Below are positions 47,601 through 56,190 of a stretch of 64,000 bases of DNA, in pieces; positions within the stretch are counted from its first letter, which is position 1, and each line of letters opens with the position of its first letter. This stretch comes from Acidovorax sp. RAC01 (GTDB lineage Bacteria > Pseudomonadota > Gammaproteobacteria > Burkholderiales > Burkholderiaceae_C). The notes under the pieces are model-generated. The model worked only from the letters and a program-made list of their open reading frames with translations. It searched no databases and had not been told where the DNA came from. Location: positions 4,211,501 to 4,275,500 of the forward strand of contig NZ_CP016447.1 in NCBI RefSeq assembly GCF_001714725.1. Reading direction: 5' to 3'. Both the position numbers and the translations under genes were made by a program.

Positions 47601-48554
47601 ATGCTGAAAAACCTGATCGTTTACCGAATCTCCCCCCTGTGGCCCGCCGACCTGGCAGCCATCGAACAGGCCCTGGCCGCCGCCCCCTTCACCGAGTGCG
47701 GCCAGACGCAGGAGAAGTCCCGCGGCTGGATCGCCCCGCGCGGCGAGGCGCACGGCGCCATGGTCGAAGCCATCGGCGGCCAGTGGATCGCCCGCTACAA
47801 GACAGAGGCCAAGGCCGTGCCCGGGGAAGTGCTGGCGCGCAAGGTGGCAGAGAGAGTCGCCCTGATTGAGAGGGAAACCGGCCGCAAGCCGGGCCGCAAA
47901 GAAACCAAGGAGCTCAAGGACGAGGCCAAGCTGGAGCTGCTGCCCATGGCGTTCGCAAAGCAGGCCAGCACCTGGATCTGGATCGACCCGACCGCCCGCA
48001 CCCTGGTGCCGGACACGGGCAGCCAGGCGCGCGCCGATGACATCGTGACCGCGCTGGTGGAACTGCTGCCCGGCCTGTCGGTATCGCTGCTGTCCACCCA
48101 GAGCAGCCCGCAGGCTTGCATGGCGCACTGGCTCAAGGAGCAGGAGCCGCCTACCGGGTTCACCGTGGACCGCGAGTGCGAACTGAAAGCGGCCGACGAG
48201 AGCAAAGCCGTGGTGAAGTACGGCCGCCACCCGCTGGACATTGACGAGGTGCAGGCCCACATCGAAGCCGGCAAGCTGCCCACCAAGCTCGCGCTGACTT
48301 GGGATGACCGGGTTTCGTTCGTGCTGACCGAGGGCCTGCAGGTGCGCAAGCTGGCTTTCTTGGACGTGGTTTTCGAGGGGCGCAGCGGCGAGGATGGCGG
48401 TTTCGACGCGGACGTGGCCATCGCCACCGGCGAGCTGTGCAAGCTGATCCCCGACCTGATCGAAGCCCTGGGCGGCGAGCAGGGGCCCGGCGTGCCCTGC
48501 CCGAGCAGCCTGGCGGTTGACGAGGCCGGGAATGTCACGGCGGGTGCAGCGTGA
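47601..48554 (+). CDS. rdgC: RdgC recombination-associated protein
   Basis: The ATG at 47601 (MLKNLIVYRISPLWPADLAA) gives 317 residues, the usual RdgC length. Family motifs include SRGWIAPRG, IWIDPTARTLVPDTGSQARA, DRECELKAADESKAVVKYGR and LTWDDRVSFVLTE. RdgC forms a ring on DNA and limits RecA loading. In a phage it could modulate host recombination alongside RecT and the exonuclease. An upstream in-frame start at 47529 lies within dcm. Confidence 0.85.
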   Translation: MLKNLIVYRISPLWPADLAAIEQALAAAPFTECGQTQEKSRGWIAPRGEAHGAMVEAIGGQWIARYKTEAKAVPGEVLARKVAERVALIERETGRKPGRKETKELKDEAKLELLPMAFAKQASTWIWIDPTARTLVPDTGSQARADDIVTALVELLPGLSVSLLSTQSSPQACMAHWLKEQEPPTGFTVDRECELKAADESKAVVKYGRHPLDIDEVQAHIEAGKLPTKLALTWDDRVSFVLTEGLQVRKLAFLDVVFEGRSGEDGGFDADVAIATGELCKLIPDLIEALGGEQGPGVPCPSSLAVDEAGNVTAGAA

Positions 48555-48739
48555 CCCCCGCCGAAGTCACCCAGAACCGCTTGGCCCGCATCCGGGCCCT
48601 GCACCAGCTGCAGCCGCTGCGCTGGAATCTCGAACCCCAGCCCGAGCCCGAGCACCGCACCTGCCTGGGCTGCGGCCTGCAACACCCCGTCAACCCGGAC
48701 GGCACGCCCGTGGGCGGCTGTCTGCCATGTGGACATTGA
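48551..48739 (+). CDS. Small zinc-ribbon protein
   Basis: This 62-residue protein is taken from a GTG overlapping the rdgC stop (GTGA). The C-terminal CLGCGLQHPVNPDGTPVGGC and CLPCGH form a zinc ribbon. Function unknown. Confidence 0.55.
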   Translation: MTPAEVTQNRLARIRALHQLQPLRWNLEPQPEPEHRTCLGCGLQHPVNPDGTPVGGCLPCGH

Positions 48740-48749
48740 AAGGAATCTC

Positions 48750-49301
48750 ATGTCATCGCCATTTGGATCGCTCCCGACCGCGCGAGAGGCGCGGCGCAAG
48801 GCAGACCGCGCGCAACGGCGCGATTTGAAACCCCAGCGCGGCAAAGGCCACATCAAACTGCCCATCTACTTCCGGTTCGGCGCGAGAGACGAGGTGGACC
48901 TGCAGCGCAAGCCACACGCCATGCTCAACGGCTTCCGCGCTGGCGTGGCCCAGGAGAGCGACTGGCACGCCATCACGCTGCGCCTGAACTGGGGGTTTGT
49001 CCTGTCCACCCGCCTGTTCCCGGATTCCGTGGCAGAGGCGCGGGCCGGCCTGGATGCCATCCGGGCAGTGAAGGACCGCCATGAGCGCACCGGTAAATGG
49101 GGCGTCTCACAACCCGAGTACGAAGCCGTCGATTGGGCGCTGGCCCACATGGACGGGATGCAGCAGATGTGCACGCGGCGCGAACTGCGTGACGCGCTCC
49201 AGGCTGTCTACGAGGCAAACGAATACCTGCGGATCGTTGGCGATATGGAGCTGGCTGCAGATATGGCGGCCAGCGGTATGGCAGTGGATTGCGCTACGTA
49301 A
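48750..49301 (+). CDS. Small phage protein, unrecognised
   Basis: The ATG at 48750 (MSSPFGSLPTAREARRKADR) has AAAGGA upstream and gives 183 residues. The N-terminus is basic; the rest is helical with QPEYEAVDWALAHMDGMQQM. It is followed by the 46-base repeat. Function unknown. Confidence 0.6.
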   Translation: MSSPFGSLPTAREARRKADRAQRRDLKPQRGKGHIKLPIYFRFGARDEVDLQRKPHAMLNGFRAGVAQESDWHAITLRLNWGFVLSTRLFPDSVAEARAGLDAIRAVKDRHERTGKWGVSQPEYEAVDWALAHMDGMQQMCTRRELRDALQAVYEANEYLRIVGDMELAADMAASGMAVDCAT

Positions 49302-49346
49302 TTTATAGCTGCCTGCGCTTATTGGATAAGCGCTAGGCGCCAATTT
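49301..49346. repeat. 46-base intergenic repeat, copy 2
   Basis: The repeat starts ATTTATAGCTGC with the hairpin GCGCTTA-ttgga-TAAGCGC and ends GCCAATTT. Exactly the same length as copy 1 at 44059, and likewise placed between a stop codon and the next start. Confidence 0.65.
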
Positions 49347-49356
49347 GGACAAGAAA

Positions 49357-49812
49357 ATGAACCTCAATATTTGCAAGCTGCACCACGCGGCAATCATCCC
49401 CACCTACGGTACCGAAGGCGCTGCGTGCTTCGACCTGCACGCGGCCACCGTCAACAGCGCGGAGAGCATCGGTGATGTGGTGTACCAGGGCCATCCCGTC
49501 ATCGTGGACACCGGCCTGGCCTTCGATGTGCCGCCCGGCTGGATGCTCAAGATCCACCCCCGCAGCGGCCTCAAGTTCAAGCACGGGGTCGAGGCGTTTT
49601 CAGGCGTGATCGACAGCGACTTTCGCGGCAGCGTGCGCATCTTGCTGGAGAGCGCCGACGACCACGAGGACACCCCGCCGCTGCGCATCAACCCCGGCGA
49701 CCGCGTTGCTCAGGCCAGTCTGGTGCCATCGCCCAGGGTGACGTTCACCGTGGTGGAGCAGTTGAGCCTGACCGAGCGTGGAGCGGGCGGGTTCGGGAGC
49801 ACGGGCCTATGA
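49357..49812 (+). CDS. dut: dUTP diphosphatase
   Basis: This is a 151-residue protein from the ATG at 49357; a TTG at 49345 is an alternative. It contains dUTPase motifs: EGAACFDLHAAT (motif 1), HPRSGLKFKHGVEAFSG (motif 2), GVIDSDFRGSVRILLE (motif 3), INPGDRVAQASLVP (motif 4), and the C-terminal arm RGAGGFGSTG (motif 5). It hydrolyses dUTP, keeping uracil out of phage DNA. It overlaps the next gene by four bases. Confidence 0.9.
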   Translation: MNLNICKLHHAAIIPTYGTEGAACFDLHAATVNSAESIGDVVYQGHPVIVDTGLAFDVPPGWMLKIHPRSGLKFKHGVEAFSGVIDSDFRGSVRILLESADDHEDTPPLRINPGDRVAQASLVPSPRVTFTVVEQLSLTERGAGGFGSTGL

Positions 49813-50339
49813 CCCAGCTCTACACAAAACAGGGCCTCCGCTACGTGCCCACCACGCTATCCGAGCAAGGTGCATGGGGCTGGCGCGACCTCATGGCGCT
49901 CTGTGCATTCCGCTACTGCTTGGGCCGCATGACCTACATCAGCGGCGTCTGCGCTGATTGGCTGGTGGCGAAGTGGGCAGATATACCACCACATGCGCAA
50001 GCCCTGATCCGCAAAGAGCTGGACGAGACATTCCGCCGTGACGACGAGGACCGAGCCACGAATGAGCCCTTCAAGGCTCTGGGGTGGGACTGCGACCGTG
50101 ATGCATGGGAGAAAGTGCGGTCGCTGTGGGCGGCAGAGCAGCAGCCTGCACGACCTGTTGAATTGACCCCAGCAGAGATTGCCCACCGGGCGAAGTTGTT
50201 GGCCGCGGAAATGGACGCCGTGGGCGAGGCCATGGCGCGAGCAGCCGACTCGACAGACGAATCGTTACTCAGAGAGGCAGGATGGAATTTACAAGACGCA
50301 GCCGCATCGCTGCTGCAAGTAATCAAGGACAAGACATGA
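49809..50339 (+). CDS. Phage protein, unrecognised
   Basis: This 176-residue protein begins MTQLYTKQGLRYVPTTLSEQ. The central helical part (DWLVAKWADIPPHAQALIRK) is aromatic-rich. Its start overlaps dut and its stop overlaps the next gene. Function not determined. Confidence 0.6.
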   Translation: MTQLYTKQGLRYVPTTLSEQGAWGWRDLMALCAFRYCLGRMTYISGVCADWLVAKWADIPPHAQALIRKELDETFRRDDEDRATNEPFKALGWDCDRDAWEKVRSLWAAEQQPARPVELTPAEIAHRAKLLAAEMDAVGEAMARAADSTDESLLREAGWNLQDAAASLLQVIKDKT

Positions 50340-51589
50340 CCGACACAAAAGACCTGATCCGCGAGATCCAGGAGCACACCGCCAAGAATGGCGGCGAGAA
50401 CACCGCGACCCACCTGCTGGTGCAGGCAGTCATGGCACTGCAGCGCCAGGCCGACGAAATGGCGGCAATCGGGGCGGGCGGGGTGAGCGGGCCGCTGCTG
50501 GGGGGCGCTCTGCGCACCCAAGCCCAGCCTGCGGGGGATGAGCTTGGCGCTTTGTTCCGCGAGGCATTGGCATGGGGCATGGCCTACGGGCCTGCCATCC
50601 CCGCCCACCAATGGGACGACATGCGCGAGTCGATGGTGTCGCAGTACGTGAGCCGCGCAGCCCTTGCGGCACAGGCACCCCAGCCCGGCTATGTGCTGGT
50701 GCCGCTGGAGCCGACGCCAAATATGCTCAACGACGCAGTAAAGGCATTCAATGAGGCCACGGCTTCTCTGGGGGTCTACTCAGCGCCCGAAGCGGCATAC
50801 CGCGCCATGCTCGCAGCAGCCCCCAAGGCACCCCAGCCCGGCTATGTGCTGGTGCCGGTGGAGCCCGAGCAAAAGTACCTGCGCCCGTTCCACTCATGCC
50901 CGCCCGAGGAATTGGAACTGGCGTGGCAAGCCATGGTCACGGTTGCGCGAGTAGCAGCCCCCAAGGCACCCCAGCAGGCAGCGCCAGCGGTGGCGTCAAA
51001 GGCTGTTCTAGCAGCAATCCGCGACGCAAATCTGCAACTGGTCCGCACTGGCGAGGATACGTTCATGCTCGTCATACTCAAGCAGCCCGCACCCCAGCAG
51101 GAGGTGCCAGCGACGACAACCGCTGTCCACGCAGCGTGCGGCAAGATCATCCAGACACTCGCGGAGATCGTGAACGCGCCACAGACGGATGCGCATTTTG
51201 ACGCAGAGGTCGTGCCGCGCAACCCACTCATGAACCGAGTGCAAGACATCAAGGCTCAGGTGGACGCAATCTACAAGCTGCACCCGGTTAACGGGGCAGC
51301 ACCCCAGCAGGAGGTGCAGGAGCCTTTCGGCTATGTAAACACGCAGACCGGGCAGTTCTTCAAGGACGTTGAGGCGTGCCGCAAGAACAACGAGGGGCAT
51401 TGGCGCACCATCTACACAGCACAACCCGCACCCAGCGGGGATGCAGCGCGGGAATTGTTCGATGCCGGGTGGAAATCCTGTGCCCGGTTCTGTGACAGAG
51501 AAGATGCGGCCTTTGATGGGATCGTGGGCGGCGCTGGATGCCCGGAGTTTGAAGCAGCGTTCAACGCAGCACGCAAGGAGGGCAAGTGA
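50336..51589 (+). CDS. Eae-like phage protein with repeated Pro-rich segments
   Basis: The ATG at 50336 (MTDTKDLIREIQEHTAKNGG) gives 417 residues; the frame opens at 50282. It contains repeated AP(Q)APQPGYVLVP(L/V)EP segments and APQQEV linkers, a style found in large phage 'Eae'/dATP-related proteins of unknown function. The C-terminus has Cys/Asp-rich DAGWKSCARFCDREDAAFD. Its last bases overlap the next gene. Confidence 0.6.
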   Translation: MTDTKDLIREIQEHTAKNGGENTATHLLVQAVMALQRQADEMAAIGAGGVSGPLLGGALRTQAQPAGDELGALFREALAWGMAYGPAIPAHQWDDMRESMVSQYVSRAALAAQAPQPGYVLVPLEPTPNMLNDAVKAFNEATASLGVYSAPEAAYRAMLAAAPKAPQPGYVLVPVEPEQKYLRPFHSCPPEELELAWQAMVTVARVAAPKAPQQAAPAVASKAVLAAIRDANLQLVRTGEDTFMLVILKQPAPQQEVPATTTAVHAACGKIIQTLAEIVNAPQTDAHFDAEVVPRNPLMNRVQDIKAQVDAIYKLHPVNGAAPQQEVQEPFGYVNTQTGQFFKDVEACRKNNEGHWRTIYTAQPAPSGDAARELFDAGWKSCARFCDREDAAFDGIVGGAGCPEFEAAFNAARKEGK

Positions 51590-51708
51590 TGTACCAAAGG
51601 CTCAAATGTTTCTGGTGCGGGCTACCCCGCAATCGTGGCGACGATCACTGGCTCTGGTGCAGCGCATACCCACGAGACGCAGCACGTAAGGAGGGCGACA
51701 AGCCATGA
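51589..51708 (+). CDS. Tiny zinc-knuckle-like protein
   Basis: This 39-residue protein (MYQRLKCFWCGLPRNRGDDH) has a CxxC pair and a Trp-rich end. It overlaps both neighbours (ATGA). It is too short for a standard ORF list but its overlaps support translation. Confidence 0.45.
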   Translation: MYQRLKCFWCGLPRNRGDDHWLWCSAYPRDAARKEGDKP

Positions 51709-52268
51709 GCACACAACCGACACCCGAAGAACTTGATGCCCTTGTTTATACGCAGTGCCAAGACTTTGATATGTGGCATGAAGGGCCGAGTATTGATGAC
51801 ATGCGGGCCATCATGCGTGAAGCTCTTAGTCGGTGGGGCACTCCCGCAACGGGAGGGGAGCCTGTGGCGTGGATACGGTTCCAGCCACCTTATCGGCCTG
51901 ATGTATTGGTGCAGCGGCACCGCCCAACTCTCGATGGGGAGCCCGACACGCAGTATCGCCCGCTGGTTTTTGGCGACACATCACCTCAGCCAGTGCGGGA
52001 GCCTTTGAACATCGTGGAACTGATGCGCGTGGTGATGAAGGCCGACGAGGAATCGCAAGACACACGGGGCACTACAAACTGGGCGGCGCATATCGGAAAG
52101 GCCGTGCAGACAGCAGTGCTGTCCGGTGGGGTGCAGCCAGTGCGGGAGCCTTTGACGCCTGAGCGCATCGAAGAAATCTGCTTGGCACTGCGGGACACAC
52201 GTGGGTTGCGGCAACAAGACGCTCGCCCGAGCCATCGAAGTCGAGACGATCAAGGCAGTCCGCGCTGA
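51705..52268 (+). CDS. Phage protein, unrecognised, possible frameshift at its end
   Basis: This 187-residue protein begins MSTQPTPEELDALVYTQCQD and contains two PVREPL segments. Near 52200 its ending (RGLRQQDARPSHRSRDD) is unnatural, whereas another frame reads VGCGNKTLARAIEVETIKAV, suggesting one lost or gained base. It is probably an accessory protein related to the preceding Eae-like gene. Confidence 0.5.
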   Translation: MSTQPTPEELDALVYTQCQDFDMWHEGPSIDDMRAIMREALSRWGTPATGGEPVAWIRFQPPYRPDVLVQRHRPTLDGEPDTQYRPLVFGDTSPQPVREPLNIVELMRVVMKADEESQDTRGTTNWAAHIGKAVQTAVLSGGVQPVREPLTPERIEEICLALRDTRGLRQQDARPSHRSRDDQGSPR

Positions 52269-52356
52269 TGCAATCGCCCGCTTGGAGCAAGGCGGCCAAT
52301 CCGCCGCAGTGTCCATCCTGCGGCACCACTTTGAACAGAAAGGAGGCAGCACATGA
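52201..52356 (+). CDS. Short frame, possible displaced C-terminus
   Basis: GTG at 52201 gives 51 residues (VGCGNKTLARAIEVETIKAV). It may be the true end of the 51705 gene after a frameshift, or a separate tiny gene. It overlaps the AlpA-like start by four bases. Confidence 0.4.
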   Translation: MGCGNKTLARAIEVETIKAVRADAIARLEQGGQSAAVSILRHHFEQKGGST

Positions 52357-52619
52357 CCACCGAAAAGAACGATACCGTTGAACTACAGATTGAACCCTTG
52401 TACCTCAAACGCGAAAAGGCAGCGGCCTACCTGTCGATTTCAGAGAGCGCTTTTTGCGCGGCTGTATCAAGCGGCCAGCTGCCGAAGCCGCGCAAGATCC
52501 TGGGCGGCCGGGTGGGCTGGCTGGTGAAAGAGCTTCGGGATTGGGGCCTGAACCGGCCCGTATCTGATGCGGCGCCGCCGCCGAATAGCGGCTACGGCAG
52601 GTCCGGGAAACCGGCGTGA
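52353..52619 (+). CDS. AlpA/excisionase-type HTH protein
   Basis: This 88-residue protein has the AlpA/Xis pattern: LYLKREKAAAYLSISESAFC, then AAVSSGQLPKPRKILGGRVG. Such proteins bind att arms or promoters and bias the integrase to excision. It is the last gene before the tRNA-Gly fragment, the expected site. Its stop overlaps a GTG (52616) that begins a short frame running into the att region; no integrase follows. Confidence 0.75.
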   Translation: MTTEKNDTVELQIEPLYLKREKAAAYLSISESAFCAAVSSGQLPKPRKILGGRVGWLVKELRDWGLNRPVSDAAPPPNSGYGRSGKPA

Positions 52620-52646
52620 TCCGGTTGAAGTTTTGGCGTAGGTTTT

Positions 52647-52667
52647 TGAGAAATCAGGCGTTTCTCA
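52647..52667. repeat. Inverted repeat next to the att region
   Basis: TGAGAAA-TCAGGCG-TTTCTCA is a perfect 7-7-7 inverted repeat. It has no T-run on either strand. It may be an integrase or excisionase arm site. Confidence 0.45.
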
Positions 52668-52678
52668 TAGGAGGGTGT

Positions 52679-52703
52679 GGTTCTACCATTGAACTACACC
52701 CGC
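52679..52703 (-). other. tRNA-Gly 5' fragment, probable attachment site
   Basis: The minus strand reads GCGGGTGTAGTTCAATGGTA and then GAACC, the acceptor and D-arm start of bacterial tRNA-Gly, but pairing needed for the anticodon stem is lost after about base 30. The phage side begins here. This is the prophage end on the right. Confidence 0.65.
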
Positions 52704-52896
52704 CTGTTGCTGCCAACCCGGTAAAGGGCCGGTGCAATGGGCCGTCTGGATACGAAGCCTTCGCAGGCCCGTCACTTTCAGGCACCCCGGATTGTAGCCC
52801 GCCATCGCTTCAGGCCCACCAGCGGCTGACTACCCGCAGCTCGCGGTTGCAAGCACGCCCCACGCACTCGTCGCGCGCTCATGCAAGCGCGCGCAC

Positions 52897-54906
52897 TCAA
52901 CCCTGACTTCCGCGGGGCAGCAGGGCAACGTCGCTTACCGCGTCTTGCTCCGACAACCTGAAGCGTGCCACCGCGGCCACCATCTGCTGGGCCTGCGTTT
53001 GCAGGCTGCTGGCAGCAGCCGCCATTTCCTCGACCAGCGCAGCGTTTTGCTGCGTGGTCTGGTCAAGCTGCGTTACGGCCTCGCCCACCTGGCCGACCCC
53101 GGCCGTCTGCTCGCTGCTGGCAGCACTGATCTCCGACACCATCTCTGCCACGCGGCGGATGGAGCTGACCACCTCGTTCATGGTGGTACCCGCCCGGTCG
53201 GCCAGCACCGAGCCCTGCTGGACCATGGCACTGCTGTTGTCGATGAGTTCCTTGATGGCCTTGGCCTCTGCCGCGGTGCGCTGCGCAAGGTTGCGCACTT
53301 CAGCCGCCACCACGGCAAAGCCACGGCCCTGCTCGCCTGCGCGGGCGGCTTCCACGGCGGCATTGAGCGCCAGGATGTTGGTCTGGAAGGCAATGCCATC
53401 GATGACTCCGATGATGTCGGCGATCTTGCTGCTGCTGCCGCTGATGCTGTGCATGGTGCTCACGACCTTGGCAACCACCTCGCCGCCCTGCGCCGCCACA
53501 CCGCTGGCCTCCATGGCCAGGCGGTTGGCCTGCACTGCGCTGTCGGAGTTGTGGCGGATGGTGGCGCCCAGTTGCTCCATGCTGGCCGCTGTTTCCTCCA
53601 GCGAACTGGCCTGGCTCTCGGTGCGCGCCGAAAGGTCCTGGTTGCCATGGGCAATTTCAGAGCTGGCTGCCGAGACGCTGTCGGCACTGGTCCGCACAGT
53701 ACCGAGGCTTTCGACCAGGCGCATGCGGAAACCCTCCATCGCCCCAGCCAGCGTGCCGATCTCGTCTTGCGACTTGACCGACACGCGCTGCGACAGGTCG
53801 CCCTGTGCCAGCAACCCGAGCGCACTGCCGAGCTGTCGCACAGGCGCACCCACGAGCCGCTGGGTCAGCTGCACCAGCACAACGGCGAGGATGACCAGGG
53901 CCGCAGCCACACCAAGCCAGAGCCAGGTCAGCATGGTGCGCGCACTGGCCATCATTTCAGACAGCGGCGCCTCCGCAACAACGGCCCAGTTCCATGGCTT
54001 GTACCGCTCGACCGCCACGAAACGGGTCTCGCCAGAGCTACCGGAACCTTGGCGAGCTGACCATGCCGTCTGAAGATCGCCGGCTGGGTCTACAGCGGCC
54101 ACGGATTCGAGCCATACCTTGCCCTCGGCACTGGCAGCTTCGTCGATTTTTTGCGCACCGCTGGCCAGGCCGTACAAGCTGCCCCGCGCGGGACCCGATG
54201 ACACATTCACCGCATACACAGCCCCGGTGGCGAAGAGTTTCTGGCTGGACATCACCTTGTCCAGTTTGGACAAGATGGGGCCGATGTCCGACCCCGTAAA
54301 CAGGATGCCGATGGTCCGGTCGCCCTCCCGGATGGGCTCGTACACAGTCATGTATTCGCGCCCGAACAGGCTGGCGCGGCCCACGTACGTCTTGCCCTCG
54401 ACCATGAACGGGTACGCAGGGTGCTTGCGGTCCAGAAGCGTTTTGTAGGCACGCTCGCCGTCCTGCTTTTTCAGCGAGGTCGTCACGCGGACGAAGTCGT
54501 CCCCCGTGCGGGCAAAAATCGTGGCCACGCCGCCGAGGCTGTCCTTGGTGAAACGGTCCACTGCCGTGAAGTCGGCGTTGAGGGCAGCCCCCTCCAACGA
54601 AAGCACCGCATCGGGCTTGCCATCACTGCCAGGGTTTTGCGACAACGTGAACTTGCCAGAGAAGCCCGCTTTGAACAACGCGAAATCGCGCCGCGCCTGC
54701 TCCTGCGCCGTTTCGTCAAAGGTCTGCACCAGGGTGCGGAGTGAAGCGGCCTGCGTGGCCGCGTCATGCCGAGCCACCCGCCCGAAATCGCGCCACAAGA
54801 GCGTGCTGACAATGCCCATGGCCAGCAACAGTACGACCAGCAGGCTCAGCACGGCAGTGAACGAAAGCTTGAAGGCAATGGAACGCGAGGAAGACGATGT
54901 TGTCAT
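52897..54906 (-). CDS. Methyl-accepting chemotaxis protein
   Basis: The 669-residue protein is taken from MTTSSSSRSIAFKLSFTAVL (54906). TM1 ~10-33, a Cache-type periplasmic sensor (~40-310, with PIREGDRTIGILFTGSDIGP), TM2 ~325-345, HAMP, and the signalling domain with the conserved hairpin tip DGIAFQTNILALNAAVEAAR and methylation helices (SSLEETAASMEQLGA). It senses an unknown ligand and controls CheA. There is no C-terminal CheR-binding pentapeptide. Confidence 0.9.
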   Translation of the reverse strand: MTTSSSSRSIAFKLSFTAVLSLLVVLLLAMGIVSTLLWRDFGRVARHDAATQAASLRTLVQTFDETAQEQARRDFALFKAGFSGKFTLSQNPGSDGKPDAVLSLEGAALNADFTAVDRFTKDSLGGVATIFARTGDDFVRVTTSLKKQDGERAYKTLLDRKHPAYPFMVEGKTYVGRASLFGREYMTVYEPIREGDRTIGILFTGSDIGPILSKLDKVMSSQKLFATGAVYAVNVSSGPARGSLYGLASGAQKIDEAASAEGKVWLESVAAVDPAGDLQTAWSARQGSGSSGETRFVAVERYKPWNWAVVAEAPLSEMMASARTMLTWLWLGVAAALVILAVVLVQLTQRLVGAPVRQLGSALGLLAQGDLSQRVSVKSQDEIGTLAGAMEGFRMRLVESLGTVRTSADSVSAASSEIAHGNQDLSARTESQASSLEETAASMEQLGATIRHNSDSAVQANRLAMEASGVAAQGGEVVAKVVSTMHSISGSSSKIADIIGVIDGIAFQTNILALNAAVEAARAGEQGRGFAVVAAEVRNLAQRTAAEAKAIKELIDNSSAMVQQGSVLADRAGTTMNEVVSSIRRVAEMVSEISAASSEQTAGVGQVGEAVTQLDQTTQQNAALVEEMAAAASSLQTQAQQMVAAVARFRLSEQDAVSDVALLPRGSQG

Positions 54907-55146
54907 GATCGGGGGTCCTTCTGCCATGAGGGCGCTGCGAATGTGACAGGTGACGGAAGCCCCGTTCGCAGCAAAGATATCGATATTTTTATCACATTAA
55001 CAGCCAATCAGGTGATTAATATGAAAAATCACCAAGAAATTACCCGCTGTGCTGGTCATGGGGTCGACCACCTGGGCCACAGAACTAGACGGGCTCTAGG
55101 GGCGCGCGCCCGATGCGACGGCCGACGGACGGTCTTTCTGAGATGC
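54907..55146. other. Intergenic region upstream of the chemoreceptor gene
   Basis: An AT-rich stretch at ~54975-55040 contrasts with the GC-rich surroundings and probably holds the minus-strand promoter of the chemoreceptor. I see no clear repeat or RNA gene here. Confidence 0.35.
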
Positions 55147-56061
55147 TCAGAGGGTCGGCAATTCCAACCGCTGCTGGCTTTCGAAGTCCCGCTGCTGTCC
55201 TGACAAAGGGTCCCGAAACGACAGCGACCGCGCCAGCAGCTGCAGCGGTCGCGAATAGTCCCCTTCGGCCGGGTCGTTCACCACGGGGTACAACGGATCG
55301 TTGCGCAGCGGCAGCCCCAGTGCCGCCATGTGCACCCGCAGCTGGTGCCGCTTGCCACTCACGGGGGCCAGACGGTACAGCGCCCAAGGGTCGTTGACCT
55401 CCAGCACGTCGATGCGGGTCAGGCTGTTGGGCTCGCCGTCCACCTCCTGCATGCGAAAGAACTGGGCGCTTTCCTCGAGCCGGCTGGCGCGTTCGCGCGG
55501 AAACGCCAGGTCCTCGCGCCACGGGGCCACCGCGTCGTACTGCTTGACGATCTGGCGATCCCGGAAGAGCGCCTGGTACCGGCCCCGTGTAGCCAGCTGC
55601 ACAGACAGCAACACAAGGCCCGCGGTGTCGCGGTCTATGCGGTGCAGCGGCGACAGCTCCGGCAGACCCAGTTGCCGCTTGAGCCGCACCAGCAGCGTGC
55701 CGTGCAGGTAGCGGCCCGAAGGCATCACGGGCATGAAATGCGGTTTGTCTGCCACCACCAGATGCTCGTCACGGTAGATCACCTGCTCAGAGAAAGGCAA
55801 GTCGGGCTCGGCAGCCAGGCTGCGGTAGTAGTACAGCCGCACGCCCGCCTCAAAAGCGCGCTGTGGCGTTACCGCACCACCGCGCTCATCCACCACATCG
55901 CCGTCAAGAATGCGCTGCAGCCATTGAGCCCGGGTGACCATGGGCAGGCGCTCGGCCAGAAAGTCGAGCATGGTGCCCGCGCCGCGCCCGGGCAGCACCA
56001 CGCAGCTCGGGCTCACACCATCACGGACAGCGGGTACGGGAGCGTGGACGCGGTTGGGCAT
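55147..56061 (-). CDS. RluA-family pseudouridine synthase
   Basis: The 304-residue protein has the RluA/TruC core: DEHLVVADKPHFMPVMPSG, LSPLHRIDRDTAGLVLLS (catalytic Asp143 in HRID), and SGKRHQLRVHMAALGLPL. It converts uridine to pseudouridine in rRNA or tRNA; which site is uncertain. The N-terminal ~85 residues are a small S4-like or unassigned region. Confidence 0.85.
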   Translation of the reverse strand: MPNRVHAPVPAVRDGVSPSCVVLPGRGAGTMLDFLAERLPMVTRAQWLQRILDGDVVDERGGAVTPQRAFEAGVRLYYYRSLAAEPDLPFSEQVIYRDEHLVVADKPHFMPVMPSGRYLHGTLLVRLKRQLGLPELSPLHRIDRDTAGLVLLSVQLATRGRYQALFRDRQIVKQYDAVAPWREDLAFPRERASRLEESAQFFRMQEVDGEPNSLTRIDVLEVNDPWALYRLAPVSGKRHQLRVHMAALGLPLRNDPLYPVVNDPAEGDYSRPLQLLARSLSFRDPLSGQQRDFESQQRLELPTL

Positions 56062-56190
56062 GGCGAGCGGATTCTAGAAGCCCCCTGCCCCGGCGTTACC
56101 GTGGGGCGGCTTGTAGGACAAGCTCCACAGTCTGCCGCAGACGCGCCCAACGGCGGCCCAAACGCGGTTGTGCGCCGTAGCATGGGCCGA

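Noticed and set aside
52679..52703. Intact tRNA-Gly
   Set aside because: Anticodon stem, T-arm and acceptor 3' half are missing.
52616..52906. Start of an integrase after the AlpA-like gene
   Set aside because: Only ~20 plausible residues precede the tRNA fragment, and the rest shows no tyrosine recombinase motif.
55330..56190. N-terminal extension of the AsmA frame
   Set aside because: This part is antisense to the pseudouridine synthase and has no AsmA-like content; the membrane helix begins after 56191.
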